DNA of 64,000 bases from contig CAYVRP010000003.1 of assembly GCA_964454025.1 (NCBI GenBank), positions 62,001 to 126,000 of the forward strand, written 5' to 3'. A model generated the notes under the pieces. It was not told the origin of the DNA. It saw nothing but the letters and a program-made list of their open reading frames with translations, and ran no database searches. The position numbers were made by a program, and so were the translations under genes. Positions 56,599 to 64,000 of this stretch are shown here, one piece after another. How positions within the stretch are numbered: position 1 is the first letter of the stretch; every line of letters starts with the position of its first letter. The DNA is from JAFGBI01 sp964454025 (GTDB lineage: Bacteria > Myxococcota_A > Polyangia > Polyangiales > Polyangiaceae).

Positions 56599-58821
56599 AT
56601 GCTCGCTCCCTTCGTCGCGTCCGCCTCCGCGCGCGCCCCTGGCGCGCCGCCGCCCCGGGGCGCCCGCCGCGGGCGCCGGTGGTGGGGCGCGGCGCGCCGC
56701 GAGCCGACCCTCTACCTTCTCTACGCGGCGGCCTGCACCCTCGGGGTCGCGCTCGTCTTCTTCCGTTCGATGCGCCAGCAGGTCACCATGCTCTACGCCT
56801 CGCTCGGGGGCGACCCGCTGCTCTCCGACCTGATCGCGCTCGGGCCCTGGTCCGCGCCGCTGGACGACGTCTTCATCCACTTCGACTTCGCTCGCGCCAC
56901 GGCGCGCGGCCACCCCTTCGAATGGTCGGAGGGCAACGGCTTCAGCTCGGGGGGGACGAGCCTGAGCTACCCGTTCGTGCTGGCGATCGGGTACGCCCTC
57001 GGCTTCGTCGATCTGCACCTGATGGTGTGGGCCGCGGTGGTCGCCGCCGTCTCCGTGCTCGGGCTGCTGCTGGCGGCGCGCCGCCTGTTCGAGCCGCTGC
57101 CCCGCTGGACCACCTACCTCGCGCCGCCGCTGCTGCTCGGCACCGGCGTGCTCGACTGGTCACTCTGGAGCGGAATGGAGCCCGCGTTCTTCCTGGGGAC
57201 CTGGGCGCTGACCCTCGCGCTGTGGTTCGATCTCGTCGCGGCGGCGCGCGCCCCCGGGCGCGCGGTCTGCGCGCGGGCGCTCGGCGTCGGCGCCGCCGGG
57301 GCGCTCGCGGTGGCGACCCGTCCGGAGGCCGTGAGCGTGGTCGCGATCTTCGGGGTGAGCGCGGCCTGCCTCGTGCTGAGGCGCCGGCGGTGGACGAGCG
57401 GGGCGGCGGTGCTCGTGCTGGTCGGTGCGCCCGGCGCCCTGGTCGTGATCGCGCACGCCGTCGCCAACCTGATGCTCACGGGCGACGCTGCCGCCGCCGG
57501 TGCCATCTCCAAGCTGGAGGCCTACGATCCGTTCCGCGGGTGGGCGGAGATCCTGGAGGCGTGGGGCTTCTTCTTCGGGTACCAGGTCGATCGCATCACC
57601 CACTACCACCTCGCGGCCGACGGCCGGCACGGGCTGGTGGTGTGGGTGCTCGCCCTGGTCGCGCTCCTGCCGCGGCAGACGCGGCGGAGCGCGCTCCTGC
57701 TCTGGACGAGCGCGATCGCCTGGACGGCCATCGTGGCCTTCAACGGCCAGGTGCGCTGGCAGAACGAGCGGTATGCGATGCCGGCGCTCGCGTGGATCCT
57801 GCTCGCCGCGGCGCTGGGAGCGGGGGCGCTGGGCGCGCTGCCCGCTGGGTCGACCCGGCGCGCCCGCGGCCTGCGGCTCGCCGGTTTCGCGGCGGCGGCC
57901 GCCGCCCTCGGCTCCTTCGGGTGGAGCCAGGCTCCCCGCTTTCGCGAGCAGGTGTGGTTCTTCGGGCGGGCCTCCCGCAACATCCTGGAACAGCATGTGC
58001 GTGTTGGCCTGCTCCTGCGCCGCGCGATCACGCCACGTCCGCGGCGGGTGGCGGTCGGTGACGCCGGCGCCATTCCCTACGCGGCGGACCTGCCGGCGCT
58101 CGATCTCATCGGCCTCGGCGGGTACCACGACTTTCCCTTCGCGCGCGCCAAGCGCCACGGGCTCGGGGCGGTCGTCGAGCTGCTGGAGCGCATGCCCGCC
58201 GACGATCGCCCCGATCTGTACGCGCTCTACCCGTCCTGGTGGGACACGCTGCCGATCTGGTTCGGGGAGCGGATCGGAGAGGTGGAGGTGCACGGCAACG
58301 TCATCTGCGCGGGGGCCGCGAAGGTGCTCTATCGGCCCGACTACTCGCCCTTCGACGGCAGCGCCTCGCCGGTCGGGCTCGAGCCCGCGGCGGCGGTGAT
58401 CGACGAGATGGACGTCGCTGACCTCGTCTCCGAGCGTCAGCACGAATACGGCTGGTCGCTGCCCGGCGCGGGTCACGTCGACATGAAGCTCCTCCCGCAC
58501 CCGCGCCACCCTGCGCGACCGCTCTGGGACGCCGGGCGCATCATCCCGGCGGGCGTCACGGAGCGCGTGCGGCTGCGCAGCCCGCGGTCCGGCGGCCCGT
58601 TCGCGCTCGTGTTCCGGCTCGCGCCGACGCACCCCCTGCGCCTGGACGTGACCGTGGGCGCCTGGCGCGGCTCGCTCGAGGTGTCGGCGAGCGACTCCTG
58701 GCAGCACCCGCGCCTGGAGGTGCCGCGGTCGGCCGCGGTGCCAGAACGAATGGACGTCACCGTGCGCGCCGAGGCGGCCGAGCGCGTCTCGTACCACCTG
58801 TGGGTGGTCGAGTGGCGGTGA
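56599..58821 (+). CDS. polytopic membrane protein, GT-C-like glycosyltransferase
   Basis: 740 residues from the ATG at 56599 (TAGATC 15 bases upstream). About ten transmembrane helices. The first extracytoplasmic loop carries PLDDVFIHFDFARATARGHP with the acidic pair typical of GT-C enzymes, then GGTSLSYPFVLAIGYALG. The last 250 residues are soluble: PRRVAVGDAGAIPYAADLPA, DLIGLGGYHDFPFARAKRHG, a block found after GT-C cores in lipid-linked sugar transferases. Probably transfers a sugar from a polyprenyl phosphate to an envelope glycan. The stop overlaps the next gene by 4 bp; both are likely one unit. Confidence 0.8.
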   Translation: MLAPFVASASARAPGAPPPRGARRGRRWWGAARREPTLYLLYAAACTLGVALVFFRSMRQQVTMLYASLGGDPLLSDLIALGPWSAPLDDVFIHFDFARATARGHPFEWSEGNGFSSGGTSLSYPFVLAIGYALGFVDLHLMVWAAVVAAVSVLGLLLAARRLFEPLPRWTTYLAPPLLLGTGVLDWSLWSGMEPAFFLGTWALTLALWFDLVAAARAPGRAVCARALGVGAAGALAVATRPEAVSVVAIFGVSAACLVLRRRRWTSGAAVLVLVGAPGALVVIAHAVANLMLTGDAAAAGAISKLEAYDPFRGWAEILEAWGFFFGYQVDRITHYHLAADGRHGLVVWVLALVALLPRQTRRSALLLWTSAIAWTAIVAFNGQVRWQNERYAMPALAWILLAAALGAGALGALPAGSTRRARGLRLAGFAAAAAALGSFGWSQAPRFREQVWFFGRASRNILEQHVRVGLLLRRAITPRPRRVAVGDAGAIPYAADLPALDLIGLGGYHDFPFARAKRHGLGAVVELLERMPADDRPDLYALYPSWWDTLPIWFGERIGEVEVHGNVICAGAAKVLYRPDYSPFDGSASPVGLEPAAAVIDEMDVADLVSERQHEYGWSLPGAGHVDMKLLPHPRHPARPLWDAGRIIPAGVTERVRLRSPRSGGPFALVFRLAPTHPLRLDVTVGAWRGSLEVSASDSWQHPRLEVPRSAAVPERMDVTVRAEAAERVSYHLWVVEWR

Positions 58822-60863
58822 TCGACTGGCTGGTGCTGCCGCGGTGGCCCGCCGACTCGGTGAGCTGGGCCGCCGCGCTGCTCGCCGTCGGGGGAGCGGT
58901 CTTCGTGGTGGGGTGGCGAGCGCGGGCGGCCCGGCTCGTCGCTGCGCTGCCGAGCCCGGCGTGGGTGGCGATCCTGGCGCTCACCGCGGCGGGGCTCTCC
59001 CTCGGCTACACGGCCCACTACCTGCGCGGCGGGCCGCGGATCATCGACGCGACGAGCTACTGGCTCGAGGCGCGCTCCTTCGCCGCCGGCGGCTTCACCT
59101 TCGCCCCGCCGGGCCCGCTCGCCTCGTTCGGCGGGCGCTTCCTGGTGACTCCCGCGGACGCCGACCGGCTCGGCGTGATCTTTCCGCCGGGTTACCCGGC
59201 GCTGCTGGCGCTCGGTTTCATCGCGGGTGCGCCCCTCGCCGTCGGGCCGCTCCTCGCCGCCGGGTTGGTGGTGACGACCTTCGCGCTCGGTCGCGCCACG
59301 GCCCGCCGTGACGACGTCGCCCTGCTCGCCGCGGCGCTGTCGGCCCTCTCGGTCGCGCAGCGGTATCACACGGCCGATACCATGTCGCACGGCTGGGCGG
59401 CGCTGCGCGCCGCGTTGACCCTCCTCGGCGCGCTCCGGGGAACGCCCGCGGCGGCGCTCGGCGCGGGCCTCGCCGCCGGATGGCTCGTCGCGACCCGGCC
59501 CTTCTCGGGGCTGGTCTTCGCGGTGCTCGCCGCCGCGGCGCTCGCGGCGAATCCGCGGCGCCTCCCGCTGCTCGCGCTCGGCTGCTTGCCCGGGATCGTC
59601 CTGCTGATCGCCCACCAGCAGGCGGTCACCGGCGAGCCCTGGTCGTCGAGCCAGCTGCGCTACTACGCGCTCGCCGACGGACCTCCAGGTTGCTTCCGCT
59701 ACGGGTTCGGCGACTCCATCGGCTGTCGCCACGAGCACGGCGACTTCGTCGCCTCGCTGCTCCCCGACGGATTCGGCTTCTGGCAGGCCCTCGGCGTCAC
59801 CGGGGTTCGCCTCTTCATGCACCTGCGCGACGCGGGGAACTCGCCGCTCCTCGCGCCGTTGATCGTGCTCGGGGCCATGGGGGCGCGGCGGCAGCGGGGC
59901 CTGGCGTGGCCGACGCTCGGGGTAGCGGGGATCGTGCTCGCCTACGTCCCGTTCTACTTCGACGGCAGCTACCCTGGCGGCGGCGCTCGCCTCTACGCGG
60001 ACGCGCTACCGCTCGAGCACGTGCTGCTGGCCCAGGGGCTGTTCACGGCCCGCCTCGCGTCGCTCGCCTTGCCGCTCGTCCTCGGGGGGTTCGCCTTCGT
60101 GACGAGCCAGGACCACCGCGCGCTGTCGGTGCGGGACGGGGGCCGACCCTACTTCGAGCCGGCCGTGCTCGCGGCGGCGAGGGTGAGCCGGGCACTCGTC
60201 TTCGTCGATACGGACCACGGCTTCAACCTGGGCTACGATCCCCGCGTCCGCTCCGCGGCCGACGGGGTCGTAGTGGCGCGTCTCAGGGGCGACGCGAACG
60301 ATCGATTCCTCTGGGAAGCTCTTGGCCGCCCGCCCGTCTTCGCTTACCGGTGGCCGACCCAGGGGGGGGCACCGGAGCTCGTCCCGCGCGCCATCCCCGC
60401 TCCGCGCGCTCTCCGCTACGAGGCGGAGAGCTACTGGCCGCTCGGCACGATGCGCGACGGCTGGGCTCACCCCGACTTCCCTTCCTGCGCCTCGGGAAAC
60501 CGTGGTCTGCGGTTCCGGGCGACCGGTGCGGCGGCTGCGAGCGCGGGCTTCTCGATCGAGGTCCCTCGGGCGGGCTGGTACCGGATCGAGACGGGTTGGG
60601 CGGCGGCGGAGAGCCTGGCGGGGCGAGTCGCCGTCCGGGCGCCTGGGATCGCGGTGGAGCGGTCCTACGCGAAGGTTGAAGGGAGCTGCTGGGTCCTGTC
60701 GCTGGGCGAGGTCGCGCTCGGGGCCGGCCGAGTCCCGTTCGAGTTTCGCACTGAGGGTACCGGCGCTGTCCTCGACTTTCTGGAGCTAGCTCCGGTGCCA
60801 CGGCCGACTGATCGGCCTGCCGCATCGGAACAGGAAGTACCGCCCGAACCAGAGGCTGGTTGA
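58818..60863 (+). CDS. second GT-C-like membrane glycosyltransferase
   Basis: 681 residues from the GTG at 58818 that overlaps the preceding TGA (earlier GTGs at 58800 and 58812 are possible). About ten hydrophobic helices (WAAALLAVGGAVFVVGW, WVAILALTAAGLSLGYTAHY). The first large loop has GGPRIIDATSYWLEARSFAA with the acidic residue pattern seen in GT-C proteins, and a later FPPGYPALLALGFIAGAPLA. The C-terminal 200 residues are a beta-rich soluble domain (ALRYEAESYWPLGTMRDGWA, FSIEVPRAGWYRIETGW) that looks like a carbohydrate-binding module. Probably acts with the preceding gene on one polymer; substrate unknown. Confidence 0.8.
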   Translation: MIDWLVLPRWPADSVSWAAALLAVGGAVFVVGWRARAARLVAALPSPAWVAILALTAAGLSLGYTAHYLRGGPRIIDATSYWLEARSFAAGGFTFAPPGPLASFGGRFLVTPADADRLGVIFPPGYPALLALGFIAGAPLAVGPLLAAGLVVTTFALGRATARRDDVALLAAALSALSVAQRYHTADTMSHGWAALRAALTLLGALRGTPAAALGAGLAAGWLVATRPFSGLVFAVLAAAALAANPRRLPLLALGCLPGIVLLIAHQQAVTGEPWSSSQLRYYALADGPPGCFRYGFGDSIGCRHEHGDFVASLLPDGFGFWQALGVTGVRLFMHLRDAGNSPLLAPLIVLGAMGARRQRGLAWPTLGVAGIVLAYVPFYFDGSYPGGGARLYADALPLEHVLLAQGLFTARLASLALPLVLGGFAFVTSQDHRALSVRDGGRPYFEPAVLAAARVSRALVFVDTDHGFNLGYDPRVRSAADGVVVARLRGDANDRFLWEALGRPPVFAYRWPTQGGAPELVPRAIPAPRALRYEAESYWPLGTMRDGWAHPDFPSCASGNRGLRFRATGAAAASAGFSIEVPRAGWYRIETGWAAAESLAGRVAVRAPGIAVERSYAKVEGSCWVLSLGEVALGAGRVPFEFRTEGTGAVLDFLELAPVPRPTDRPAASEQEVPPEPEAG

Positions 60864-60989
60864 GGACCCGGCACAGGCATCACTTGCGGAGCAGCCCGGC
60901 GAGCGGGACCGCGCCATCGCTAGGTCCTCCGCGGGCCCGTCCGGGTCGAGCCGACCGCCGCGAAGGGGATGATCCGTCCTGGAAATGCG

Positions 60990-61020
60990 TTGACAGTTCA
61001 CGGCTTAGCCGTGCAAACAT
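60990..61020 (+). promoter_or_regulatory. promoter of the HU/IHF gene with palindrome in the spacer
   Basis: A consensus TTGACA (60990-60995) is followed by a perfect palindrome CACGGC-TTA-GCCGTG (60999-61013) and an AAACAT (61015-61020) at a 19-nt spacer. The palindrome fills the spacer, the classic place for a repressor site. Confidence 0.5.
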
Positions 61021-61046
61021 GAGAGGCCATCAGGGTGGAGGAAGGG

Positions 61047-61379
<333 letters not shown>

Positions 61380-62192
61380 GCGGGGGCTCGGCGCCACGCA
61401 GCGTTCTGCCTGGCGAGTCCCGCCACCGTTGGCGCTGCTCCTGGCGAGCGCGTGCCCGTTTCTCCTTCGGTTGTCCGCGCGATCGCCCCGCGGTCGATGC
61501 CCGATCCGATCCACCCCTGACCGCTCACCGACCTGCTGCCCGCGGCGGGCTCCCGGTGGCTCGCGGCAGCCGGCACGCGGCAGATCGCGGACGGCCCTGC
61601 GCCGTCCCGCCACGCCAGGGGCCGCGAGTCGGCGAGCATGGACGGGCGGAGCTGCGCCGCGCGCCCGAGGGTGCAGCGCAGGTCCGACGAGGAGGTGGCG
61701 CCGGCCAACTGCCCTTCCAGCACTCCGTTCGACACCGCGGCGCCCCACGGAGCCCGCCCAGGGCAGCCATTTTCCGCGGTCCTCGCCGAGCCCCGGCTCC
61801 GTGACCCTCTCCCGGAGCTGACCGCGTTCACTCGGGTCAGCGGGCTGCAACCTCGCACCCCGGTCAGCGCCCGTGAGCGCCTCGTGACGCGCGCGGCGGA
61901 TCTTCCCCGGGCCGGGTGGGCAAGCCTCGGCTTCGCGTTCGGGCGCGTCGATCGGCCCTTGACCCTGCGCGGGCTCGCGCTCGCCCCGCCCGCCGCTCGC
62001 GTCGGCCGGGCCCCCTCTCACCTGCGCAACCGCGGGCTCCCCGAGCGGGCATGGGCTGCGAGAGCTAGCGGGCTGCCTGGGGTCGCGACGGGGCTCGTCC
62101 CGCGGCCAAGTCCGAGCCAGCCCCGCCGTCACGGTGGGAGTTGATCGTCTCGCGGCACTCCGGCACCGACACCTGCACCCGCTGCCGGCCCG

Positions 62193-62438
62193 TTGACAGT
62201 TCGGGCGACCGAGCCCCTTCGGCCGTCGGCGCGGGACCGTGGAGCCCCGCGAGGGCTCCGGGTACCCGGGCCAAGTCGACACGTCGCCCTCGGAGTGGGG
62301 CTCGACACGGCCAGCCTCGTCGCCGGGCAGCGCGCGGTGGCCCTGGCCGAAGTCCTCGAGATCCTCGACCGTGAGGCCGCCCGCGAGGCCGCCGCGAACG
62401 GTGACATCCACACGAAACAGAAAGGTTCTGGAGCCTGA
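62193..62438 (+). CDS. possible small ORF of unknown function
   Basis: 81 residues from a TTG that lies within a TTGACA-like sequence. The first 30 residues look random, but from about res 32 on (VALGVGLDTASLVAGQRAVA, LAEVLEILDREAAREAAANG) the codons carry G/C at the third position as in real genes here, and the peptide would be a helix. It could be a genuine small protein with a different start, or a remnant of a larger gene. No ribosome site is visible. Confidence 0.25.
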   Translation: MTVRATEPLRPSARDRGAPRGLRVPGPSRHVALGVGLDTASLVAGQRAVALAEVLEILDREAAREAAANGDIHTKQKGSGA

Positions 62439-62455
62439 CGATGCGGGTCTGGCGT

Positions 62456-62485
62456 TTGACCGAGGTACGCCCGGGGTGCTAAGGG
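62456..62485 (+). promoter_or_regulatory. candidate promoter of the cdnL gene
   Basis: TTGACC (62456-62461), 18-nt spacer, TAAGGG (62480-62485). The -35 is strong, the -10 weak. The leader to the ATG at 62590 is about 98 nt. Confidence 0.35.
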
Positions 62486-62589
62486 GGGCCGGCTCTCCCG
62501 TCGGGTCGATCGCCGCCGGATGGTCGGGGTCGCTCGCCGGGCAGCGGCGCGAAGCCGAGCAGACCGCGTCCACGAGCGAGGAGGCCGAG

Positions 62590-63111
62590 ATGACCGTACG
62601 GGTCGAGGGAGACTCCGGGGCTGCGGTCCCCTTCAAGCTGGGCGACATGGCCGTGCACCCCGCCCACGGAGTCGGCGAGATCGCGGCCATCGAGCCTCGG
62701 GAATTCGGGGGACGGACGACCAGCTGCTACGTGCTACGGATCCTCGCTACCGGGCTCAAGGTGATGGTCCCGGTCGAGGCGACCGGGCGGGTGGGGTTGC
62801 GCCCCGTGATGAAGAAGCGCGAGGCGCAGGAGATCATCGAGATCCTGCGGGCGCCCGAGGTCGCCGTCGACATCCAGCCCTGGAACCGCCGCTTCCGGGC
62901 CTACACGGAGATGCTCAAGAGCGGCGCGCCCGCCGAGATCGCCAAGGTGCTGCGGGACATGTACCGGCTGAAGTTCGACAAGGACCTTTCCTTCGGCGAG
63001 CGGCGGCTGCTCGACCAGGCCAAGAGCCTGCTGGTGCAGGAGCTCGCCCTGGCGAAGAAGGTCGATCCGGCGCGGATCGAGGGCGAGATCCGCGAGATCC
63101 TCTCCACCTAG
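62590..63111 (+). CDS. CarD/CdnL-family transcription regulator
   Basis: 173 residues from the ATG at 62590 with AGGAGG just upstream. The RNA-polymerase-interacting Tudor-like domain is at res about 14-75 (FKLGDMAVHPAHGVGEIAAI, CYVLRILATGLKVMVPVEAT, GLRPVMKKREAQEIIEILRA); the rest is the helical DNA-binding part (WNRRFRAYTEMLKSGAPAEI, MYRLKFDKDLSFGERRLLDQ). CdnL binds the polymerase beta subunit and stabilises open complexes at rRNA and other promoters; it is essential in Myxococcus. The short length without an HMGA-like tail makes it CdnL rather than CarD itself. Confidence 0.92.
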   Translation: MTVRVEGDSGAAVPFKLGDMAVHPAHGVGEIAAIEPREFGGRTTSCYVLRILATGLKVMVPVEATGRVGLRPVMKKREAQEIIEILRAPEVAVDIQPWNRRFRAYTEMLKSGAPAEIAKVLRDMYRLKFDKDLSFGERRLLDQAKSLLVQELALAKKVDPARIEGEIREILST

Positions 63112-63153
63112 CGGGCGGCATCCGGCACGGTTCCCGCGTCCCCTCGTCGTCCC

Positions 63154-63717
63154 ATGAAGATCTACACGCGCGGCGGTGACGACGGGCAGACCGGGCTCCT
63201 CGGTGGGACCCGCGTCCCCAAGGACCACCCACGGGTGGCGGCCTGTGGCGCCGTCGACGAGTTCGCCGCGACGCTCGGCTGGGCTCGCGCCTGCGCGCTG
63301 TCCCCGGCGGTCGACGAGGCCGTCGCGGCCGTACTGGGCGCGCTCCATTCCGTCGCCGCCGAGCTGGCGTGCCCTGCGGCGCGGACCCGCGGGTTCGGCG
63401 CCGAGCCCGTGGGACCCGTCGAGGTCGCCTGGGTCGAACGCACCATCGACGCGCACGAGGCCGCGCTCGAGCCACTCCGGAACTTCGTGCTCCCCGGCGG
63501 GTGCGCGGGCGCGGCGGCGTTGCACCTCGCGCGGACGGTCTGTCGTCGCGCCGAGCGGCGCGTGGTCACACTCGGGCGCACGGAGCCGGTGCGTCGGGAG
63601 CTCGTCGAGTACCTCAACCGCGTCAGTGATCTCTGTTTCGTGCTCGCGCGACGTTCGAACCAGCTCGCGGGGGTACCGGACCTCCCCTGGGGCTCGCCGG
63701 GAAGAGGCGTCGGTTGA
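63154..63717 (+). CDS. cob(I)alamin adenosyltransferase, PduO type
   Basis: 187 residues from the ATG at 63154. It transfers the adenosyl group of ATP to cob(I)alamin to form coenzyme B12 (adenosylcobalamin). Signatures: KIYTRGGDDGQTGLLGGTRV (ATP loop), GAVDEFAATLGWARA, NFVLPGGCAGAAALHLARTV, CRRAERRVVTLGR and the C-terminal EYLNRVSDLCFVLARRSNQL. The two characteristic Arg/Asp/Asn patches are complete. No B12-dependent enzyme is adjacent, and no cobalamin riboswitch is recognisable upstream. It follows cdnL by 42 bp. Confidence 0.95.
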   Translation: MKIYTRGGDDGQTGLLGGTRVPKDHPRVAACGAVDEFAATLGWARACALSPAVDEAVAAVLGALHSVAAELACPAARTRGFGAEPVGPVEVAWVERTIDAHEAALEPLRNFVLPGGCAGAAALHLARTVCRRAERRVVTLGRTEPVRRELVEYLNRVSDLCFVLARRSNQLAGVPDLPWGSPGRGVG

Positions 63718-63755
63718 CCGCCCGGCGAGGCTGGTGGTCAATTGCTGCTCGAGCG

Positions 63756-64000
63756 ATGCGCCCCAGCCCGGGACAGGTGATCGGCGGCAAATACCGCATC
63801 GTGCGCCTCATCGGCGACGGGGGCATGGGGGCGGTGTTCGAGGCTCGCCACGAGGTGCTCGGCTCCACGGTCGCGCTGAAGTTCCTCCACCCCGAGCTCG
63901 CGTCACGGACTGGCCTCGCCGAGCGCTTCCTCCAGGAGGCCCGCGTCTCCGCCAGCATCCAGAGCCCCCACGTCACACGGGTCGTCGACGTGGACCAGAC
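63756..64000 (+). CDS. Hanks-type serine/threonine protein kinase, N-terminal part (cut by window end)
   Basis: 81 complete codons from the ATG at 63756. The N-lobe is clear: IGGKYRIVRLIGDGGMGAVF (Gly-rich loop GDGGMG), EARHEVLGSTVALKFLHPEL with the ATP-binding Lys in VALKFL, and RFLQEARVSASIQSPHVTRV with the alpha-C Glu. The catalytic HRD and DFG motifs lie beyond the window. Such kinases are abundant in Myxococcota; the PP2C and FHA proteins in this window are natural partners, but that is inference. Confidence 0.9.
   Translation, partial: MRPSPGQVIGGKYRIVRLIGDGGMGAVFEARHEVLGSTVALKFLHPELASRTGLAERFLQEARVSASIQSPHVTRVVDVDQ

Larger units (their letters stand above)
61380..62589. other. 1.2-kb region with little coding signal
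   Basis: Long frames exist on both strands, but none reads like a protein with the window's usual codon pattern until about 62280. I see no tRNA, rRNA, tmRNA, 6S or RNase P signature. A 12-nt sequence identical to the HU/IHF -35 region (CGTTGACAGTTC) occurs at 62191-62202. It may hold a long leader, a non-coding RNA, or decayed genes. Confidence 0.5.

Overview
The window is very GC-rich, densely coding DNA of about 64 kb. It looks like a chromosomal core region of a Myxococcota (delta-proteobacterial) genome, most likely of the Polyangiales type. Supporting signs are: lipoproteins with glycine- or cysteine-rich tails, a DNxCNGxIDE putative metal-binding motif, ECF sigma factors beside TPR-bearing anti-sigma-like proteins, FHA, PP2C and Hanks-type kinase genes, a CarD/CdnL protein and a good sigma-54 promoter. 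A run of exactly 100 N (36168-36267) shows this is a draft assembly. I see no phage, IS element, CRISPR array, tRNA or rRNA.

Layout. 1-4850: the C-terminal part of a large exported protein (probably an S41-type protease), then a minus-strand surface-polysaccharide set (DUF354, wecB, methyltransferase). 5019-10379: a Gly-rich LamG lipoprotein, a small unknown protein, then pdxJ, acpS and nnr, and an ECF sigma gene behind a sigma-54 promoter. 10400-12854 (minus): birA, nadC and a CPBP-family membrane protease. 13064-19688: a HEAT-repeat membrane protein, a DUF2135-like lipoprotein, a membrane protein with half a DnaJ zinc finger, a HdrD-like Fe-S membrane oxidoreductase and a small Cys4 protein. 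19710-28354: an unknown minus-strand gene, then a tightly coupled run of DUF4175 protein, HExxH-type peptidase, psd and a Pro-rich methyltransferase. 28418-30975 (minus): a Cys-rich lipoprotein, an unknown, prfA and rpmE.

31199-38576 is the most distinctive region: a Tat-exported DUF362 protein, a NapH-NapG-like polyferredoxin fusion that probably starts at a CTG, a giant lipoprotein built of at least 34 CGDGxC four-cysteine repeats (interrupted by the assembly gap), a double-FHA protein and an acidic mini-lipoprotein. 38793-41678 is an ECF sigma / TPR anti-sigma-like / exported-protein operon whose 3' end overlaps an antisense PilZ-like gene coupled to smpB. 42435-49594: an ETFB-type methyltransferase, a double-length UvrA and a PP2C phosphatase. 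49602-60863: a TM-anchored Pro/Thr-rich protein, a ferredoxin-tailed aldo/keto reductase, a TPR protein, an M23 peptidase, an orphan histidine kinase and two GT-C-like membrane glycosyltransferases. 61047-64000: a HU/IHF protein, about 1.2 kb with little coding signal, CdnL, a cobalamin adenosyltransferase and the start of a Ser/Thr kinase.

Two sequence-level themes run through the window. First, AT-containing TAnnnT hexamers lie 6-30 nt before many starts, several with a TTGnC-type -35 at 17-18 nt, suggesting short-leader or nearly leaderless transcripts. Second, convergent gene pairs often share one hairpin whose stem contains both TGA stop codons.
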